The position numbers and the translations under genes are program-made. Shown here piece after piece: positions 16,846 to 24,126 of a stretch of DNA of 27,113 nucleotides; the stretch's first letter is position 1, and each line of letters starts with the position of its first letter. The stretch comes from Spirochaetia bacterium. GTDB lineage: Bacteria; Spirochaetota; Spirochaetia; Treponematales; Breznakiellaceae. The stretch covers positions 1 through 27,113 of the forward strand of contig BNUW01000013.1 of assembly GCA_025997655.1 (NCBI GenBank), given 5' to 3'. Under the pieces are notes generated by a model that was not told the DNA's origin, did no database searches, and saw only the letters and a program-made list of their open reading frames with translations.

Positions 16846-17823
16846 TTACGCGTTTTTTACGGTCCGCTTCATATGAGAAACCGCGTCAATGGTAACCGCC
16901 AGCAGCAGGATCATACCGCTTATCAAATCCTGGAAGTAAACAGAAACATTCCATAGAACAAGCCCATTTGATACCAAATTCAGCAGCAGGGTACCCAAAA
17001 TGGCCCCCAATACCGTCCCTTCACCGCCGATTAAACTTGCGCCGCCTATGACACATGCCGCAATGACCCGCATTTCTGTACCGGTACCGGCGTTTACCAC
17101 GGCGACATTGAACCGGGAAAGGTATAAAAGACCGGTAATACCGCAGAGGAAACTGCAAAATACATGGGTAATAAATTTAACCCTGTTTGTGTTAATCCCC
17201 GACAGCCGTGTGGCGGTTTCGTTTGATCCGGTGTAAAAAATTTTACGCACCGGAACAGAATTTTTTAAAAGCCATTCTGCGATGATGGCGAGTACCACTA
17301 AAATGATGGTGAACATCGGAATAAACGCAACATTTCCGGAACCCAAAAAACGGAAAACCGGGCCTGTTTTTCCAAGCTGTACGGTTGAACCCTTGCATAT
17401 TACCATTGCTAAACCGCGAACCGCAGTCATGGTGCCGATGGTTGCTATCATCGGGTTGAGCCGTATCCTGCTGATTAAAAAACCATTAAGAGCGCCCACG
17501 CCGGTTGAAAGGATCAGGGCAATCAGGCTTGCTATCCATATGTTAAATCCTCCAAAACGTACCAGCCCCGCCGCAGCCATAGCGGACAGGCCTATTACCG
17601 ACCCAACCGACAGATCAATGCCGCCGGAAATAAGGACAAAGGTCATGGCAATTGCAACAATACCATCCGCGGATAGTCCGAGCAGGGTTGCCCGGATATT
17701 GTTGGGACTTGCAAATTTACCATTTGTAGTAAAAATCAGCGTTAACAGAAGCAGAAGGACAATGAACCCAACGGTAGTTTCACGGTAAGAGAAAACTTTT
17801 TTTATGTTTAATGTACCTTTCAT
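16846..17823 (-). CDS. Ribose-type ABC transporter permease
   Basis: 325 residues, BPD_transp_2 family (RbsC-like). About eight to ten hydrophobic segments are visible, beginning TVGFIVLLLLLTLIFT and including GIVAIAMTFVLISGGIDLSV, the family's conserved loop. Further landmarks are AGLVRFGGFNIWIASLIAL, NPMIATIGTMTAVRGLAMVI, YTGSNETATRLSGIN (the coupling-helix region that meets the ATPase) and VIGGASLIGGEGTVLGA. It starts with ATG after AGAGGAG, 15 bases downstream of the ATPase gene. It forms the inner-membrane channel, presumably as a homodimer, of the importer with the two genes upstream. The sugar is not predictable from sequence. Confidence 0.93.
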   Translation of the reverse strand: MKGTLNIKKVFSYRETTVGFIVLLLLLTLIFTTNGKFASPNNIRATLLGLSADGIVAIAMTFVLISGGIDLSVGSVIGLSAMAAAGLVRFGGFNIWIASLIALILSTGVGALNGFLISRIRLNPMIATIGTMTAVRGLAMVICKGSTVQLGKTGPVFRFLGSGNVAFIPMFTIILVVLAIIAEWLLKNSVPVRKIFYTGSNETATRLSGINTNRVKFITHVFCSFLCGITGLLYLSRFNVAVVNAGTGTEMRVIAACVIGGASLIGGEGTVLGAILGTLLLNLVSNGLVLWNVSVYFQDLISGMILLLAVTIDAVSHMKRTVKNA

Positions 17824-17838
17824 AATCGCGCTCCTCTT

Positions 17839-19347
17839 TTAGCTTGCCTTAGCCGTATCAGCCTTTGATGCGGCTATAATGATATTCTTTTCGTTTATCG
17901 CATCCCCGGACAGTTCACCGGTAATTACTCCCTCATGCATTACAATGACCCGGTCACACATTCCGATTACTTCGGGCAGTTCCGAGGAGATCAAAACAAC
18001 ACAAACACCTTCATCACAGAGACGCCGGAGCAATTTGTGAATTTCCGATTTTGCGCCGACATCAATACCCCTGGTTGGTTCATCCAGGATAAGTAATTTT
18101 GGTTCAATTGCCAGCCATTTTCCAATCATTACTTTTTGCTGATTGCCGCCGGAAAGGCTGTTGACATGATCCTGTAAGGAAGAACACTTAACTGCCAGAA
18201 GGCTGCTGAATTTTTCCGCTAATTTCTTCTCCTCGCCGCCGCGTATAATGATGCCCCGCGCCACCTGTCGTAAATCCGATGCGGAAATGTTTTGTATAAT
18301 GGAGCGGTGCAGAAAAAGTCCCTGGGCTTTCCGGTCCTCGGTAATATATGCTATACCCCGATCAATAAGTTCTTTGTATTTTTGGGGATGAAAGGGCTTA
18401 TCGTTAAGGAAACGTTCCCCCTGCTGACAGGGATCGATTGCACAAACCGCCCGCATTACTTCGGAACGCCCCGCGCCGATAAGGCCGTAGAATCCCAAAA
18501 TCTCACCCTGCTTTACCTCAAAACTGACATTATGAAACAGCCGCCCATTGCTGAAATTTGCAGCCCGGAAAAAAGAGTTCCCCGCAATTCCTGACTTCGG
18601 CGGATACAGATTTTTAATCTCCCGGCCTACCATCAATTGGATTATTTCTTCAACGGTTGCATCTTCTATCTTAAGCTGCTGTACCTGTTCACCATCCCGT
18701 AATACCGTTACCGTATCACATATCTCAAAAATCTCTTCCATCCGGTGGCTGATATAGAGAACCGCGATGCCCTCTTTCTTTATTTCTTTAATTATCTCGA
18801 AAAGCAGTTTAGTTTCCTGCAGCGTAAGGGATGATGTCGGTTCGTCAAGTATAAGCAGTTTGATATTCAGCGAAAGGGCTTTGACGATTTCAATTATCTG
18901 GCACTGGGCAATGGTAAGATCGGAAACCAGTCTGTTCGGATCAATATCTGAATTGAGCCGGTGCAGCAATTTTTTTGATTCAATGTACAATGTTTTTTTA
19001 TCAACCATATTCCATCGGGTCTTCGGCATCCTTCCCATAAATATATTTTCAGATGCCTTTATATGGTCGCAGAGGTTGAGTTCCTGATGAACGAAACCGA
19101 TTCCCGCAGATTGGGCATCCTCGGTGGTTTTAAAATTTACCTCTTTCCCCAGAAAGGTAATGGCGCCGGAGTCTGCGGGAAAAACGCCGCCAATAATATT
19201 CATAAGGGTAGACTTTCCGGCGCCGTTTTCCCCGACCAGGGCATGTGCTTCACCGGCATACACCTTGATGTTAATATTATTCAACGCGAGGGTACCGGGA
19301 AAGCGTTTAACAATATTTTTTGTTTCCAGTACGATCTCATTTCCCAA
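17839..19347 (-). CDS. Sugar ABC transporter ATP-binding protein (RbsA type, two domains)
   Basis: 502 residues with two nucleotide-binding domains. The first has Walker A GENGAGKST (39-47), the Q-loop region GFVHQELNL, a degenerate signature (LTIAQCQIIEI) and Walker B LLILDEPTS. The second has a degenerate Walker A (GLIGAGRSE), signature LSGGNQQKV and Walker B LLILDEPTRGID. One strong and one weak site is usual in the RbsA/MglA class. The start is TTG at 19347: GGGAGG lies nine bases before it, and no in-frame ATG precedes the conserved IVLETKNIVKRFPG. It energises sugar uptake on the cytoplasmic side. A long hairpin precedes it in the mRNA. Confidence 0.95.
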   Translation of the reverse strand: MGNEIVLETKNIVKRFPGTLALNNINIKVYAGEAHALVGENGAGKSTLMNIIGGVFPADSGAITFLGKEVNFKTTEDAQSAGIGFVHQELNLCDHIKASENIFMGRMPKTRWNMVDKKTLYIESKKLLHRLNSDIDPNRLVSDLTIAQCQIIEIVKALSLNIKLLILDEPTSSLTLQETKLLFEIIKEIKKEGIAVLYISHRMEEIFEICDTVTVLRDGEQVQQLKIEDATVEEIIQLMVGREIKNLYPPKSGIAGNSFFRAANFSNGRLFHNVSFEVKQGEILGFYGLIGAGRSEVMRAVCAIDPCQQGERFLNDKPFHPQKYKELIDRGIAYITEDRKAQGLFLHRSIIQNISASDLRQVARGIIIRGGEEKKLAEKFSSLLAVKCSSLQDHVNSLSGGNQQKVMIGKWLAIEPKLLILDEPTRGIDVGAKSEIHKLLRRLCDEGVCVVLISSELPEVIGMCDRVIVMHEGVITGELSGDAINEKNIIIAASKADTAKAS

Positions 19348-19375
19348 TTTTTCTGCCTCCCGAATCCCTGTTCAA

Positions 19376-19410
19376 ACAGAGGAGGTCCGGCAATGGCGAA
19401 CCCCCTCTGT
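19376..19410 (-). promoter_or_regulatory. intercistronic stem-loop between binding-protein and ATPase genes
   Basis: Complementary arms of 14 bases (19376-19389 and 19397-19410) with two G-U pairs and a 7-base loop. It begins 13 bases after the binding-protein stop and has no T-run. It is best read as an mRNA-stabilising or partial attenuation hairpin that keeps the binding protein more abundant than the membrane parts, a pattern known for sugar ABC operons. Confidence 0.65.
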
Positions 19411-19423
19411 ATTCAAAAGCACC

Positions 19424-20452
19424 TTAGTACTTGTAATTACTCCAGTCTTCTACATAATTCGCGGCCCGTTCCGCCGGGACAATCGTTACCCCGGCGTCAA
19501 TGGTCGGCGGTAAGGGATTGATACTCTGCCAATTTTCAGCGCCGGCAATCGTTTTATGTACTATTGAGTAGAGCATCTGGAAGGACCAATAGCCCATTTT
19601 TTCCCGTCCCTGAAGGAGGGTACCCGAAATTGTTCCATCCTGAAGCATTTCAAGGGTTCCGGCATCGGTATCAAAGGCAAAGACCTTTATATCCCTGCTT
19701 GTTTTGCCCATTTCTTTAAGCGCCGTCCCGATTCCTACACCGGAGGATGACAGGGAACCAAAAAGCCCGTTTACTTCGGGGTGTGCCGCCAGAAGAGCGG
19801 AGATTTGCTTTGCGGCTTCAACCTCGTCATACCGTTCATTTACCGGATTGATGATTTTAACGTTGGGATATTTTTCAGCTATGACTGTCCGGACGCCCCG
19901 CCACCGTTCTTCAAGGTTTTCCGCTCCGGGAACTATGGTTCCGCTGATTGTCCCCCTGCCTCCTATGGCCTGGGCAATTGCTTCCCCGGCCACACGCCCT
20001 GCCCCGTAATTACCTACCGCCACGTAACTAAGGCGTTTGCTGTTTGGGGAGTCGGAGTCGAAGGTCACCAAGGGGATGCCGGCTTCAATAATCTTGTTGA
20101 TTGGTTCAACCATCGCATCCGCATTCACCGCCGCCAGGGCTATGCCGGCGGGTTTTGTAGCGGCAACCTGTTCCAGAATCCTGGCAAGGTCGCTGGCGTC
20201 ATCCGCCGGGGTACCCATGATCTTTACTTCTGCGCCGTACAGGTCCGCCGCCCGTTTAAAGTTCATGAAAATAGCCTTCCAAAAATCAGAACCCGAGTGG
20301 AAGGTGATCATATAGTAGGTTTCACCCGGCGCTGCCTTCAGCGAACCCTCCGCGCTTACAGGACTTCCTGCCTGTGTGTTTCCCGGTTTTGCCCCGCAGG
20401 AGACAAATACCATAACCGCCGCCAGTACTACGAAGAATACAGCCTTTTTCAT
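19424..20452 (-). CDS. Sugar ABC transporter substrate-binding lipoprotein (RbsB type)
   Basis: 342 residues. Signal peptide KKAVFFVVLAAVMVF with lipobox FVSC, lipidated Cys19. The body is a type I periplasmic binding protein: YYMITFHSGSDFWKAIFMNF (approximate ligand-pocket entrance), VAATKPAGIALAAVNADAMV, IPLVTFDSDSPNSKR, VAVGNYGAGRVAGEAIA, PEVNGLFGSLSSSGVG, IKVFAFDTDAGTLEML, GTISGTLLQGREKMGYWSF. Three near starts exist (20467, 20458, 20452). The ATG at 20452 is chosen because GGAGG lies eight bases before it. It captures the sugar outside the inner membrane and delivers it to the permease. Transcription starts at the consensus promoter upstream, controlled by the palindrome at 20495-20522. 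The ligand cannot be read from sequence. Confidence 0.93.
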   Translation of the reverse strand: MKKAVFFVVLAAVMVFVSCGAKPGNTQAGSPVSAEGSLKAAPGETYYMITFHSGSDFWKAIFMNFKRAADLYGAEVKIMGTPADDASDLARILEQVAATKPAGIALAAVNADAMVEPINKIIEAGIPLVTFDSDSPNSKRLSYVAVGNYGAGRVAGEAIAQAIGGRGTISGTIVPGAENLEERWRGVRTVIAEKYPNVKIINPVNERYDEVEAAKQISALLAAHPEVNGLFGSLSSSGVGIGTALKEMGKTSRDIKVFAFDTDAGTLEMLQDGTISGTLLQGREKMGYWSFQMLYSIVHKTIAGAENWQSINPLPPTIDAGVTIVPAERAANYVEDWSNYKY

Positions 20453-20494
20453 CTTCATTTCCTCCATGTGATTGATTTGTTTTCAGATTAGTGA

Positions 20495-20522
20495 AAACTT
20501 ACATTAACGTTAATGTAAGTTT
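20495..20522. promoter_or_regulatory. perfect 28-bp palindromic operator, importer side
   Basis: A fully symmetric 28-bp sequence centred on the CG of TTAACGTTAA (20505-20512 core). It lies directly downstream of the importer's -10 box, covering the expected transcription start at about 20517. The even-length palindrome with a central CG is the form expected for a LacI-family repressor; the LacI gene at 15785 is the candidate. Confidence 0.88.
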
Positions 20523-20523
20523 C

Positions 20524-20552
20524 ATTATAAATGGCAAATTTTGAATTGTCAA
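20524..20552 (-). promoter_or_regulatory. consensus sigma-70 promoter of the ABC importer operon
   Basis: On the minus strand: TTGACA (20552-20547), exactly 17 bases, TATAAT (20529-20524). Both hexamers match consensus perfectly. The operator immediately follows, so the promoter is strong but blocked when repressor is bound. Confidence 0.9.
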
Positions 20553-20626
20553 CAAGAAAATTTAAAATTTTCGATTTTTTTTTATTTTTCATGAAAATTC
20601 AGTTTACACGAATAAAAATTAAGAAT

Positions 20627-20710
20627 TTAACCACCGACCTCACGGACAACACGGACAAAGGAAAGGATAAGAAAGCAGGAGTCCGTGGCGTCAGTGAGGT
20701 TGGTGGTTAA
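20627..20710. repeat. Intergenic inverted-repeat element, copy 2
   Basis: An 84-bp inverted repeat with ends TTAACCACC and GGTGGTTAA. The left arm holds three 9-base units (ACCACCGAC, CTCACGGAC, AACACGGAC; 20630-20656) and the right arm three complementary units (GTCCGTGGC, GTCAGTGAG, GTTGGTGGT; 20681-20707), with a 24-base A/G-rich loop. It sits between the two divergent promoters of the sugar regulon. It is shorter than copy 1 and lacks that copy's outer repeats. Confidence 0.8.
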
Positions 20711-20733
20711 TCCTTATTTTGGAACTGGCTCTA

Positions 20734-20779
20734 TTGACAAAATAACGGATTTAGGATTATCGTTAACATTAACGATAAT
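20734..20779 (+). promoter_or_regulatory. promoter and palindromic operator of the glycyl-radical operon
   Basis: TTGACA at 20734-20739; a -10 box would fall at about 20756-20762 (ATTATC or TTATCG). It lies inside a 24-bp operator (20756-20779) with perfect 11-base arms, ATTATCGTTAA and its complement, around a central CA. It shares the ACATTAACG core with the importer operator. Repressor bound here would cover the -10 region. The -10 itself is poor, so an activator or weak basal promoter is also possible. Confidence 0.7.
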
Positions 20780-20877
20780 GTTATAGGAATTCCGGGGGTT
20801 CACGGAAATGACGCCCGTATTTCGTAATTCTATATGCTGCAAAGAATTACATAACATGATAGGAGCGTAGAAAAGGT

Positions 20878-21744
20878 ATGGACCCCCGGGGTGTGGTTTT
20901 TGACATCAAAGAATTTTCGGTCTTTGACGGTCCCGGCATCCGCACCACGGTTTTTTTTAAGGGCTGCCCCCTGCGCTGCCGCTGGTGCCATAACCCCGAG
21001 GGGCTCAAGTTTACGCCGGAACTGATGGTGAGCCATGGCAGTTGTACCCACTGCGGCCGCTGTGTTGATGTGTGCCCCGGTACGGTTCCGGGTTCCGCCG
21101 AAGCCTGTACTCACTGCGGGCGGTGTGTGGGCGTATGTCCTCTGGGGCTCAGGCGGATCTGCGGCATTGAGTACGGCGCCGGAGAGCTGGCGGAAAAGCT
21201 GCTGAAGGACGCCGGCTATCTCCGATCCGTTGGTGGCGGGTATACCATTTCCGGCGGAGAACCAACGGGGCAGCCGGAATTTCTTGTGGAACTTCTGGGA
21301 CGGCTCAGGGGAAACCACCGGGTCGTTGAGACCGGCGGTTTTTGTTCGGAGGAGATTTTTCGTACTATGCTTGAAGAGGTTGAACTGGTAATGATGGATC
21401 TGAAACTGATTAACGCCCACCTCCACCGGCGTTATACCGGCCAGGATAACGGGATGATTCTGGAAAACCTAAACCGGCTGAAGCGGAACGCCAAGCCCTT
21501 TGTCATACGTATCCCCCTGATACCCGGCGTTAATGACACGGAGGAAAATCTGCGGGCGGCTGCGGATATGCTAACGGACGCTCAGGCTTTGATTAAAGTT
21601 GAACTTCTGCCCTATCATAAAACGGCGGGCGCTAAATACACCATGGTGGGCATGGAATACAATCCAGGATTTGATATTGAAAAGATTCCTAACCCGGATA
21701 CGCATATTTTTTTGGAGCGGGGAATTCCCTGCGTTGTTCTGTAA
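20878..21744 (+). CDS. Glycyl-radical enzyme activating protein (radical SAM)
   Basis: 288 residues. The radical-SAM CxxxCxxC motif is C30-P-L-R-C34-R-W-C37, preceded by FSVFDGPGIRTTVFFKG as in PFL-activase-type proteins. Two ferredoxin-like 4Fe-4S sets follow: Cys56/59/62/66 and Cys77/80/83/87, each CTHCGRC. They mark the class of activases with an extra cluster domain (glycerol/choline/HPAD type) rather than the short PflA. Further motifs are YTISGGEPTGQPEF, VVETGGF, VMMDLKLI, VIRIPLIPGVND and LLPYHKTAGAKY. It uses S-adenosylmethionine and an iron-sulfur cluster to generate the glycyl radical on the next gene's product; the two genes are 14 bases apart. The AAAGG before the ATG is a modest ribosome site. 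Confident. Confidence 0.95.
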   Translation: MDPRGVVFDIKEFSVFDGPGIRTTVFFKGCPLRCRWCHNPEGLKFTPELMVSHGSCTHCGRCVDVCPGTVPGSAEACTHCGRCVGVCPLGLRRICGIEYGAGELAEKLLKDAGYLRSVGGGYTISGGEPTGQPEFLVELLGRLRGNHRVVETGGFCSEEIFRTMLEEVELVMMDLKLINAHLHRRYTGQDNGMILENLNRLKRNAKPFVIRIPLIPGVNDTEENLRAAADMLTDAQALIKVELLPYHKTAGAKYTMVGMEYNPGFDIEKIPNPDTHIFLERGIPCVVL

Positions 21745-21758
21745 TAAGGAGGAGTCCC

Positions 21759-23825
21759 ATGACCAGTTATATTCAACAGTTACTGGATTATTACGTTGTA
21801 AGGAAGGAACACCATCAGTTCCGTACCACCCACCCGGAAACTTATCAGTTGGCGGAACTGTACGAGTCTCAGGGTTTAAGTGATGTGCAGCGGGCCGCCG
21901 ATCGTCTGCGCTGGGTTCTGGAACAGGAAAAGCCTGTGGTATTTTCCGGCGAGCGGATCGCGTTGATCCGCACCGTTACGAAGACGCCGGAAATCTTTAC
22001 CAAAAAGGAATTTGAGGAGATTAAAAAAAACCATGCCATCCACGAACAGGGCAAGATAAGCAATATCAATCCGCGGTACGTTCTGTTGTTGGATACCGGT
22101 ACCCGCAGGAAACGGGAAACACTGCAAGAACAGCTTGCCCGGTTTGAAAAGGAAAGCGCCGGGGATAGGGTACAATTTTTACGCGCCTGCCTGGAAGTTC
22201 TGGATGCGGTGGAGGCCTTTGCGGATAAATACCGCGCGGAGGCGGTTAAGGCGGGCAATGCGTACATTGCGGAAACCTTCGCCAAAATCCCACGGGAAAA
22301 ACCGGAGACCTTCCATGAGGCCCTTCAATTTCTCCGGCTGCTGCATTACTGTTTGTGGTGCAGTTTTAATTATCACAATACCTTCGGCCGCTTCGATCAA
22401 TATATGTATCCCTATTACAAGGGTGATATAGAAAAGGGCGTCTTAAATCCTGACAGCGCCCTGGAACTTCTGGAAGAATTTTTTATCAGTTGTAACAAGG
22501 ACAGCGATCTGTATCCCGGTATGCAGCAGGGTGATAACGGGCAGAGCATGGTGCTTGGCGGCATGAACCCCGACGGCAGTGAAAGCTACAACGAACTTTC
22601 CGCGCTCTGTTTAGAGGCGTGTCTGGAACTGCGTTTAATTGATCCGAAAATTAATCTCCGGGTTAATAAGAATACCCCGGTTGAATTGTACGATAAGGGC
22701 TCGGTATTGACGAAGCAGGGCCTGGGATTTCCCCAGTATGCCAATGACGATATTGTGGTGCCCGCCCTGAAGCGCTGGGGCTATGCGGAAAAGGACGCCT
22801 ACAACTATGTGGTGGCCGCCTGCTGGGAATTTATTGTGCCCGGCGCCGGTATGGATATTGTGAATATCAACGGCCTGTCCTTTACCCAGGCGCTGAATAT
22901 CGCGTTGGATCAGAACTGGAATAGTTTTGCTGCATTAATGGACCGGGTAAAAGACGCCGTCTTTAGCCAGGCAAAACAAATCATCGATGCCGCCGCCAAT
23001 ATCTATATGGAGCCCTCGCCCTTGATGAGCCTCATGATGGACGGCTGCGTAGAGCGGGGCAGAGATATTTCTCTGGGGGGCACGTACAATAACTACGGCA
23101 TCCACGGTACCGGACTTTCCACGGCGGTAGATTCCCTAGCGGCTATCCGTAAATATATTTTTGAGGAAAAGTTTTTCACCAAAGACGATCTGCTCCTCAT
23201 GCTGAAAAAGAATTTCGAAGGCTATGATGGGATTTATTCCATGCTGCGATATCAGGCGCCTAAGATGGGGAACGATGATGACAAGGTGGACGCCCTGGCA
23301 ACCCAACTGCTTTCCTGGTTTGCGGACGCCCTGGAGGGCCGGCGCAATGACCGGGGGGGAATCTTCCGCGCCGGTACCGGTTCGGCTATGTACTATGTCT
23401 GGCATTCAAAGGATGTGGGCGCTACCCCGGACGGACGCAAAAAAGGGGATGCCCTGGCGTGTAATTATTCCCCCAGTTTATTCAGCCGCTGTAATGGCCC
23501 GGTGTCTATCATTAAATCATTTGCCAAGCCGGACCTGGTACGGACCGCCAACGGAGGGCCCCTTACGATTGAACTCCACGACAATATGTTCCGCAGCCCC
23601 GACAGTATTCATAAGGTAGCCCTTTTTGTAAAGAGCTTTATGGATATGGGGGGGCATCAAATGCAGATCAACGCGGTGAACCGGGATACATTGAAGGACG
23701 CAAAAAAACATCCGGAAAATTACCGGAATCTTATTGTACGGGTATGGGGCTGGAGCGGTTATTTTGTGGAACTTGACGAAGTGTATCAGGATCACATTAT
23801 AGAAAGGATGGAGTTGAGTTTATAG
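21759..23825 (+). CDS. Glycyl-radical enzyme, unassigned class (Cys-Trp-Glu active site)
   Basis: 688 residues, somewhat short for the family (usually about 750-850). The catalytic Cys355 lies in YVVAACWEFIVPGAG. Dehydratases, lyases and decarboxylases of this family normally have Cys-Val-Glu here and pyruvate formate-lyase has Cys-Cys, so Cys-Trp-Glu357 is unusual. The glycyl-radical motif is RVWGWSGYF with radical Gly664. Other family marks are GATPDGRKKGDALACNYSPS, GTGLSTAVDSLAAIRKYIF and GGHQMQINAV. A strong AAGGAGGAG precedes the ATG. The C-x-E arrangement predicts a dehydratase or C-C/C-X lyase, not a formate-lyase. Co-occurrence with a sugar importer, isomerase, aldolase and kinase points to a sugar, polyol or sugar-derived substrate; the exact one cannot be named. 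The enzyme would be oxygen-sensitive. Confidence 0.93.
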   Translation: MTSYIQQLLDYYVVRKEHHQFRTTHPETYQLAELYESQGLSDVQRAADRLRWVLEQEKPVVFSGERIALIRTVTKTPEIFTKKEFEEIKKNHAIHEQGKISNINPRYVLLLDTGTRRKRETLQEQLARFEKESAGDRVQFLRACLEVLDAVEAFADKYRAEAVKAGNAYIAETFAKIPREKPETFHEALQFLRLLHYCLWCSFNYHNTFGRFDQYMYPYYKGDIEKGVLNPDSALELLEEFFISCNKDSDLYPGMQQGDNGQSMVLGGMNPDGSESYNELSALCLEACLELRLIDPKINLRVNKNTPVELYDKGSVLTKQGLGFPQYANDDIVVPALKRWGYAEKDAYNYVVAACWEFIVPGAGMDIVNINGLSFTQALNIALDQNWNSFAALMDRVKDAVFSQAKQIIDAAANIYMEPSPLMSLMMDGCVERGRDISLGGTYNNYGIHGTGLSTAVDSLAAIRKYIFEEKFFTKDDLLLMLKKNFEGYDGIYSMLRYQAPKMGNDDDKVDALATQLLSWFADALEGRRNDRGGIFRAGTGSAMYYVWHSKDVGATPDGRKKGDALACNYSPSLFSRCNGPVSIIKSFAKPDLVRTANGGPLTIELHDNMFRSPDSIHKVALFVKSFMDMGGHQMQINAVNRDTLKDAKKHPENYRNLIVRVWGWSGYFVELDEVYQDHIIERMELSL

Positions 23826-23843
23826 GCAAGAAAAAAATCTTGC
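23826..23843 (+). terminator. weak hairpin after the glycyl-radical enzyme gene
   Basis: GCAAGA (23826-23831), six A, TCTTGC (23838-23843), then TTTAC. The six-base stem is perfect but short and the T-run is only three bases, so termination would be partial at best. The right arm belongs to the direct repeat that flanks element copy 3. Confidence 0.3.
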
Positions 23844-23848
23844 TTTAC

Positions 23849-24078
23849 AGGAATTCCAAATTCGAAAAAATCACAGACCTCACCGACAGATTAACGGACG
23901 ATCCTTATGATTTCCGCCTTTGGGAACGCACAAAAATTTACCAGAAAACCCAGTTTCAATCCGGTTGCTGTCAAATAATTCATAACCTGCGCCCTGGATT
24001 CACCGGCAAGCCTGGTACCGCCTTTATTTCTATCGTCTTTGTCCGTGCTGTCCGTGGTTAAATTTTGAATTCCTGCCG
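23849..24078. repeat. Intergenic inverted-repeat element, copy 3, with a gene remnant inside
   Basis: The outermost arms are AGGAATTC and its complement (23849-23856 and 24067-24074). The inner arms carry the 9-base units seen in copies 1 and 2: ATCACAGAC and CTCACCGAC (23870-23887) and the complements GTCCGTGCT and GTCCGTGGT (24041-24058). Between them lies about 140 bases with the C-terminal end of a GxxExxY gene. CTTGCTTTAC stands on both sides (23839-23848, 24079-24088) and could be a 10-bp target-site duplication. It is the only copy with coding content. Confidence 0.75.
23891..24010 (-). pseudogene. C-terminal remnant of a GxxExxY (PDDEXK_3-type) protein
   Basis: Read on the minus strand, 39 codons run to a TAA at 23891 and encode AQVMNYLTATGLKLGFLVNF followed by CAFPKAEIIRIVR. 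This is the characteristic end of GxxExxY proteins (family pattern roughly AQ-LNYLK-TG-K-GLLINFG...KRIV), which belong to the PD-(D/E)xK nuclease-like superfamily. The N-terminal two-thirds with the GxxExxY and catalytic residues are gone, replaced by the repeat arm. The stop codon is next to the other arm. The remnant lies wholly within repeat copy 3, which suggests that the full element carried this gene and that copies 1 and 2 are internally deleted. Confidence 0.75.
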
Positions 24079-24079
24079 C

Positions 24080-24108
24080 TTGCTTTACGGTAAAACCTAT
24101 GCTAGAAT
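24080..24108 (+). promoter_or_regulatory. promoter of the isomerase-aldolase-kinase genes
   Basis: TTGCTT (24080-24085), 17 bases, TAGAAT (24103-24108), with an extended -10 TGC just before it. The -35 box lies in the direct repeat bordering element copy 3. Transcription would start about 24115, close to the GAGGAGAGGG ribosome site. No LacI-type palindrome is seen here. Confidence 0.6.
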
Positions 24109-24126
24109 TACAGAAGAGGAGAGGGT

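Noticed and set aside
16832..16875. Terminator between the LacI gene and the permease gene
   Set aside because: ACCGT and ACGGT can pair but the T-run lies in the loop, so it is not a rho-independent form.
23840..24061. 73-codon plus-strand frame over element copy 3
   Set aside because: It has no family likeness, runs through the repeat arms, and the minus strand encodes the recognisable GxxExxY end.
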